Source: Dehalococcoidia bacterium
GTDB lineage: Bacteria; Chloroflexota; Dehalococcoidia; UBA2979
DNA length: 12,411 nucleotides
Direction: 5' to 3'
Assembly: GCA_004297315.1 (NCBI GenBank)
Contig: SCTU01000290.1
Coordinates: forward strand, 1 to 12,411
Shown here: positions 9,596-12,411 of the stretch, piece after piece
Numbering within the stretch: the first letter of the stretch is position 1
Layout: each line of letters opens with the position of its first letter
Notes under the pieces: model-generated
Database searches by the model: none
The model's input: the letters and a program-made list of their open reading frames with translations, nothing else
Told to the model about the DNA's origin: nothing
Made by a program: the position numbers and the translations under genes

Positions 9596-9627
9596 AGAAC
9601 GGCCCCCGCGGGGACGGGGGCCGTTCT
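9596..9627 (-). terminator. perfect 13-bp hairpin between the 44-residue gene and murJ
   Basis: The arms 9596-9608 and 9615-9627 pair over 13 base pairs without mismatch around a 6-base loop. It lies about 55 bases after the stop of the 44-residue gene. The tail on the minus side is TGCGTCTTCC; on the plus side it is TTC after the stem. No plus-strand gene reaches it, so its job is most likely to close the small gene's transcript. Confidence 0.75.
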
Positions 9628-9680
9628 TTCGCCGAAGCGAGGACCGGAGGGGGAGGGGACCCTTCGGCCCGTTCTGCCGC

Positions 9681-9815
9681 TTACGAGCGGTAGATGTCGA
9701 GCTCGAAGCCGATGTTGTTGGCCTGGCGAGTCTCCTTGCGAACCTGCTCGAACGTCGGGTTCGAGCGCCGGCCGCGTACCAGGATGGAGTTGTAGAGGTT
9801 CTTGCTGATCAACAT
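9681..9815 (-). CDS. unrecognised 44-residue protein
   Basis: The protein begins MLISKNLYNSILVRGRRSNP and ends NNIGFELDIYRS; its middle is a charged helix-like segment (FEQVRKETRQ). I do not recognise the family. No Cys, signal peptide or membrane segment is present. Third codon positions are nearly all G or C, unlike the AT-richer DNA just upstream, which supports real coding. The ATG at 9815 has GAAGG 7 bases upstream. The frame stays open further up to 9980, but that part has poor composition and lies over the predicted promoter, so I reject the longer form. It has its own promoter candidate, a leader of about 110 bases with a hairpin, and a strong terminator, so it looks like a single-gene transcript between rimO and murJ. 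A basic, possibly nucleic-acid- or ribosome-binding protein is a guess. Confidence 0.72.
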   Translation of the reverse strand: MLISKNLYNSILVRGRRSNPTFEQVRKETRQANNIGFELDIYRS

Positions 9816-9883
9816 TTTCAAGCCTTCTTCCCTGGCTGCCCGAGGCCTACACCCTGAACAGCCTGCCGCGAAGGTCGGGGTCT

Positions 9884-9902
9884 GTCTCGGCCGCTCCGAG
9901 AC
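9884..9902 (-). other. hairpin in the leader of the 44-residue gene
   Basis: On the minus strand GTCTCGG (9902-9896) pairs with CCGAGAC (9890-9884) around a 5-base loop. A second possible pairing, GGCTG with CAGCC, brackets the region just before the ribosome site. The leader is long for such a short gene, which may mean control at the RNA level. Confidence 0.45.
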
Positions 9903-9930
9903 TTTGTTCTCGCCTTCACTTGATGAACGA

Positions 9931-9960
9931 AGTATGCATCCGGGACGTTCCCGTCCGCAA
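9931..9960 (-). promoter_or_regulatory. candidate promoter with palindrome in its spacer (44-residue gene)
   Basis: TTGCGG (9960-9955) and CATACT (9936-9931) are 18 bases apart on the minus strand. The spacer holds the perfect inverted repeat CGGGA-ACG-TCCCG (9953-9941), a good place for a repressor. AT-richer DNA lies just upstream (about 9965-9996). Assigned by eye; the predicted start is near 9924. Confidence 0.45.
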
Positions 9961-9993
9961 GTGATTGTGCGAACTTTCACGTAAAATCGATGT

Positions 9994-10017
9994 AAACTCC
10001 TAGGGACTGAGGAGTTT
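9994..10017 (-). terminator. hairpin after rimO, likely terminator
   Basis: On the minus strand AAACTCCT (10017-10010) pairs with AGGAGTTT (10001-9994) around an 8-base loop, followed by ACATCGATTTTACG. It lies about 80 bases past the rimO stop. The A and T ends of the stem and the T-run six bases later fit an intrinsic terminator of moderate strength. Confidence 0.5.
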
Positions 10018-10054
10018 CGGGGGATTTGCTGAATCTGAGGCCTTCTGAACGTCC

Positions 10055-10080
10055 GATTGCCGGCGTGGGCACAGGCAATC
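10055..10080 (-). other. hairpin just after the rimO stop
   Basis: GATTGCC (minus, 10080-10074) pairs with GGCAATC (10061-10055) across a 12-base loop. It begins 15 bases past the rimO stop and has no T-tract. It may protect the 3' end of the mRNA or work together with the hairpin at 9994-10017. Confidence 0.4.
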
Positions 10081-10094
10081 AGTAGACCTGCCGG

Positions 10095-11468
10095 CTAGCC
10101 GCGCCGCCGGCGGATCCGAGCGTCTCCGGCCCCTCGGGAGAGCCGCCCAGCACGGACGTTCGAGGCCGGAGCCAGCGCCTCGGCCGGGTCGCACAGCAGG
10201 TCGTACGGAAGCGCGCCGCGCACCACCGCCCGCACCATTGAGCCCGCGGGGTACGTGCCCTTGAGCAGGGCAAGGCCGTCAACCTCGGGGGCGTCGCGCA
10301 GGGTGCGGCCCACGACGATCGGGTCGCCGCCCGCCGACCGCGAGGGTTCGCGCGACTCCACTAGGACGTCGACCTCGCGGCCGACCATCCGGCGGTTTGA
10401 GGCGAGCGAGAACTCCTGTGCGAGTTCCATCAGGCGTCCGTAGCGCTCCTGCTTCACCGCCTCGGGCACTTGGTCGCCCATCGCCTCGGCGGCAGTGCCG
10501 GCCTGCGGCGAGTAGGTGAACGCGCCGACGTGGTCGAAGCGCTGCGCGCGCACGAAGTCGAGCAACTCGCGGAACTCCGCCTCGGTCTCGCCGGGGAAGC
10601 CGACGATGAACGTCGTGCGCAGGACGACGTCCGGGATCGTCGCGCGGATGACCTCGATACTCTGGAGCGACTTCGCGAGCACGGGGCGCTTCATCCGCCG
10701 CAGGACGGCGTCGCTGCCGTGCTGCAGCGGCATGTCGAGGTATGGCACCACGTTCGGGAGCGCCGCCATCGTCTCGGCCAGGCGAGGCGTGACGCGGCCG
10801 GGGTAGGCGTACATCAGGCGGATCCACGGCACCTCGGGCACGGCGGCCGACAGCGTTTCGAGCAATGACGCGAGGCCGTCACGGCCACCCTCATCCTCGC
10901 CGTACGCGGTGAGGTCCTGCGCGACGAGGACGAGTTCCTTCGTGCCGGCGGCCGCGTACATTCGCGCCTCCGCGACGAGGCGGCGCGTGTCCATCGAGTG
11001 CATCGCGCCCTTGATCGTGGGGATGATGCAGAAGGTGCACGGCCGGTCGCAGCCGTCCGAGATCTTGAGGTAGGCCGAGGGCTGTCCGAACGACATCGAG
11101 GCACCCTGCGGGATGTCGTAGGTCTCGCTCGCTGCCCCGACCTCCGCGGCGATGGCGTCCCACGCCTCCACGCCGAATGCGGCATCGATGCCCGGCACGG
11201 CCTCGCGCACCTGGGCCTCGGCGATCTGGGTGAGGCAGCCGACGACGTAGAGCTTCTGCCCCGGCCGCTTCGCGTCCTCGAGCTCGCGCACGACGCCGAT
11301 CGACTCGTCCTTCGCGGCGTCGATGAACCCGCAGGTGTTCACGAACAGCAGGTCGGCGTCCTCGGGCGCGTCGACGGCGAGATGCCGCCCGTTGCGCAGC
11401 GCCTGCTCCAGTCGCATGGAGTCGACCGTGTTCTTGGCGCAGCCGAGCGTGACGAGGTGGTACTTCAC
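10095..11468 (-). CDS. rimO: ribosomal protein S12 methylthiotransferase RimO
   Basis: 457 residues, a radical-SAM methylthiotransferase that adds a methylthio group to an Asp of ribosomal protein S12. The N-terminal UPF0004 domain has its three cluster cysteines: C10 (LGCAKN), C46 (NTCGFI) and C78 (VGCLTQ). The radical-SAM CxxxCxxC is at C140/C144/C147 (CDRPCTFCIIP). PLQHGSD and GFPGETEAEF are further family motifs, and a TRAM domain occupies about 370-435. LGCAKN and AYLKISDGCDRPCTFC favour RimO over MiaB. Oddities: the usual Glu after NxVDS is Met, and the C-terminus carries an Arg-rich tail of about 20 residues (ending RIRRRRG). Start GTG at 11468: it lies 6 bases after a TAGACT -10 element with no good ribosome site, suggesting a leaderless mRNA. 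Confidence 0.95.
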   Translation of the reverse strand: MKYHLVTLGCAKNTVDSMRLEQALRNGRHLAVDAPEDADLLFVNTCGFIDAAKDESIGVVRELEDAKRPGQKLYVVGCLTQIAEAQVREAVPGIDAAFGVEAWDAIAAEVGAASETYDIPQGASMSFGQPSAYLKISDGCDRPCTFCIIPTIKGAMHSMDTRRLVAEARMYAAAGTKELVLVAQDLTAYGEDEGGRDGLASLLETLSAAVPEVPWIRLMYAYPGRVTPRLAETMAALPNVVPYLDMPLQHGSDAVLRRMKRPVLAKSLQSIEVIRATIPDVVLRTTFIVGFPGETEAEFRELLDFVRAQRFDHVGAFTYSPQAGTAAEAMGDQVPEAVKQERYGRLMELAQEFSLASNRRMVGREVDVLVESREPSRSAGGDPIVVGRTLRDAPEVDGLALLKGTYPAGSMVRAVVRGALPYDLLCDPAEALAPASNVRAGRLSRGAGDARIRRRRG

Positions 11469-11474
11469 CTACCC

Positions 11475-11480
11475 AGTCTA
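11475..11480 (-). promoter_or_regulatory. -10 element of a leaderless rimO promoter
   Basis: TAGACT (11480-11475) is separated by six bases (GGGTAG) from the GTG start at 11468. Transcription would begin on the start codon itself. No -35 match is visible. A perfect 12-base palindrome, GCGAGCACTCGC (11493-11482), sits one base upstream of the -10 and could be a regulator site. Confidence 0.45.
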
Positions 11481-11487
11481 TGCGAGT

Positions 11488-11511
11488 GCTCGCTACCCGC
11501 CGCGAGCGAGC
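11488..11511 (-). terminator. hairpin between the SufR-like gene and rimO
   Basis: GCTCGCT (minus, 11511-11505) pairs with AGCGAGC (11494-11488) around a 10-base loop. It lies about 25 bases past the regulator's stop codon. No T-tract follows, so it may only attenuate. It overlaps the palindrome upstream of the rimO -10. Confidence 0.35.
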
Positions 11512-11535
11512 GCGCGGTGATCGACACCGGATCGC

Positions 11536-12276
11536 TCAAGCGTCCGCTGCAGCCTCGGGGTCGCTGTGCCGATCCGGTCCCGCTGCGGCCCCGGCCGAGA
11601 TCGCCACGCAGCACACGCCCGGCTGCGGGTCGAGGCGGGCCGACAGCGCGGGGGCGTCCGCGCCGGCGAGCAGTCCCTGCAGTAGCGCGAGGTTCATCCC
11701 GCAGGTCAGGTCACGATGCTGTTGCGCGATCTCGTGGAACGGACAGTTGAGGAGGCGGATCTCGCCCTCGCGATGGAAGGGGACATAGCCCGCATCCCGC
11801 AGCACCGACTCGACCGCCTCGGCCGAACCCTCGGCGTTCGCCCCGGCCCCTGCGCGGCGCCGCGACTCGGCACCCAGTTTGCGGCCGTAGTTCTCCGCCG
11901 CGGCATCTAGCGCCTGCGGCCCGGCGTCAGGGGCGCTGAGCGCCTCAGCGAAGAGCTCGGCGGCCACCTCGTACCGCCGTTCGGGGAGTGCGGCGCGCAC
12001 GACGCGCCCCGACGGCCGGTACAGCTTCGAGGGCCGCCCCGCCCCCGGCCCGGTGCGGCCGCTCAACCGCCGGTACTCCGTCAGCAGCAGCCCCGCCTTC
12101 ACGAGGCGGTCGAGGTGGAACGCCGCGAGCGCGCGCGTGATGCCGAGCGCCGTCGCGGCTGCGTCGCGGCTCACCGGATCCGGCTGTTCGAGCACGTGGA
12201 GGTACAAGTGGCGTCTGACCGGGTCAGCGAGCGCCGACAGGTCGTCCAGCCCACGGTCGGTCACAGGTTCGAGCAT
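11536..12276 (-). CDS. SufR-like winged-helix regulator with C-terminal cysteines
   Basis: 246 residues. The N-terminal winged helix (about 10-90) is of ArsR/DeoR-like type: LADPVRRHLYLHVLE, a recognition-helix region around GITRALAAFHLDRLVKAGLL (45-64), and a basic wing (RPSKLYRPSG). The C-terminal part has CPFHEIAQQH with C178, CGMNLALLQGLL with C192, and PGVCCVAI with C222 and C223. This CPF...C...CC layout is that of SufR-type regulators, where three cysteines bind an iron-sulfur cluster that senses Fe-S or redox state and represses suf genes. The target here is unknown. Start ATG at 12276, six bases after TAGAAT, so the mRNA may be leaderless; GGGGAC lies in between and is close to a ribosome site. 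It is divergent to the plus-strand gene at 12387 and probably controls it and itself. Confidence 0.82.
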   Translation of the reverse strand: MLEPVTDRGLDDLSALADPVRRHLYLHVLEQPDPVSRDAAATALGITRALAAFHLDRLVKAGLLLTEYRRLSGRTGPGAGRPSKLYRPSGRVVRAALPERRYEVAAELFAEALSAPDAGPQALDAAAENYGRKLGAESRRRAGAGANAEGSAEAVESVLRDAGYVPFHREGEIRLLNCPFHEIAQQHRDLTCGMNLALLQGLLAGADAPALSARLDPQPGVCCVAISAGAAAGPDRHSDPEAAADA

Positions 12277-12282
12277 GTCCCC

Positions 12283-12310
12283 ATTCTAATACAAGTTTCT
12301 ACTGTCACAA
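12283..12310 (-). promoter_or_regulatory. promoter of the SufR-like gene
   Basis: TTGTGA (12310-12305), 16 bases, then TAGAAT (12288-12283) on the minus strand. The -10 ends six bases before the ATG, the same spacing as at rimO, which predicts a transcript starting at or within a base or two of the ATG. Its -35 is only 3 bases from the -35 of the divergent plus-strand promoter. Confidence 0.6.
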
Positions 12311-12364
12311 GAGTTGACGCCCCGGGATCATCGGTCTATAACAGATACAACTAGCAATAGAAAC
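12295..12364. repeat. inverted repeats in the divergent intergenic region, candidate operators
   Basis: GTCA (12304-12307) and TGAC (12315-12318) form an inverted repeat with a 7-base spacer that covers both -35 elements. GTTTCTA (12295-12301) and TAGAAAC (12358-12364) form a wider inverted repeat flanking both promoters. ATACAA is repeated at 12289-12294 and 12345-12350. One bound regulator could shut both directions. Short repeats like these can arise by chance. Confidence 0.35.
12314..12342 (+). promoter_or_regulatory. strong sigma70-type promoter of the plus-strand gene
   Basis: TTGACG (12314-12319), exactly 17 bases, then TATAAC (12337-12342). This is the best promoter match in the window. 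Predicted start is near 12349, giving a leader of about 38 bases before the ATG at 12387. Confidence 0.75.
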
Positions 12365-12386
12365 GCCCGAACCGAGGAGTCATTCG

Positions 12387-12411
12387 ATGCTTCATCCCAC
12401 ACCCAAGCGGA
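12387..12411 (+). CDS. start of an unknown gene (8 codons visible)
   Basis: ATG at 12387 with GAGGAG 8 bases upstream and a near-consensus promoter. Only MLHPTPKR can be read before the window ends, which is too little to assign a family. It is divergent to the SufR-like regulator and is the likely regulated target, for example an Fe-S assembly or redox gene, but that is only a guess from context. Confidence 0.7.

Noticed and set aside
9816..9980. 55-codon upstream extension of the 44-residue gene
   Set aside because: Codon bias is lost, it would cover the predicted promoter and palindrome, and the internal ATG has a good ribosome site.

Overview
The window is very GC-rich (third codon positions are mostly G or C). 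All but one of its genes read on the minus strand; the exception begins at the extreme right edge. The mix points to a high-GC, Gram-positive-like bacterium, most plausibly Chloroflexota (Dehalococcoidia or Thermomicrobia type): a T-box riboswitch in front of ileS, a GXHH-type IleRS, a Gmad2-domain lipoprotein, a CxxC zinc-ribbon protein, and an SDR with an insertion before its catalytic Tyr. The phylum is inference; no rRNA or other marker is present.

Layout from right to left, the direction of most transcription. At 12283-12342 two divergent promoters lie back to back. One drives an unknown plus-strand gene of which only 8 codons are visible. The other drives a SufR-like winged-helix regulator (11536-12276). 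Then comes rimO (10095-11468), whose promoter looks leaderless. An AT-richer 280-bp gap holds the apparent end of the rimO unit and the promoter and structured leader of an unrecognised 44-residue protein (9681-9815), closed by a perfect 13-bp hairpin. murJ, the lipid II flippase, follows (7887-9515).

A compact three-gene unit comes next: a double zinc-ribbon protein (7174-7752), a 44-residue strongly basic protein (7035-7169) and a Doc-type Fic toxin (6459-7031). The genes are 4 and 3 bases apart. The Doc gene appears lower in GC than its surroundings and may be acquired. I propose that the basic protein is the antitoxin.

Then comes ileS (2695-6009). Its 5' leader is a full isoleucine T-box with an ATC specifier, the T-box sequence with its 7-nt bulge, and mutually exclusive antiterminator and terminator. 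The IleRS carries the swapped GXHH form of the HIGH motif, reported to go with very high mupirocin resistance. A Gmad2 lipoprotein gene (2007-2654) starts 40 bases past ileS and is probably co-transcribed. An SDR oxidoreductase (1069-1857) and the N-terminal 278 residues of an EF-G-like GTPase with altered switch I and G4 motifs (1-836) complete the window.

I see no CRISPR array, insertion sequence, tRNA or rRNA. The best candidates for something undescribed are the zinc-ribbon/basic-peptide/Doc unit and the stand-alone 44-residue gene with its structured leader.
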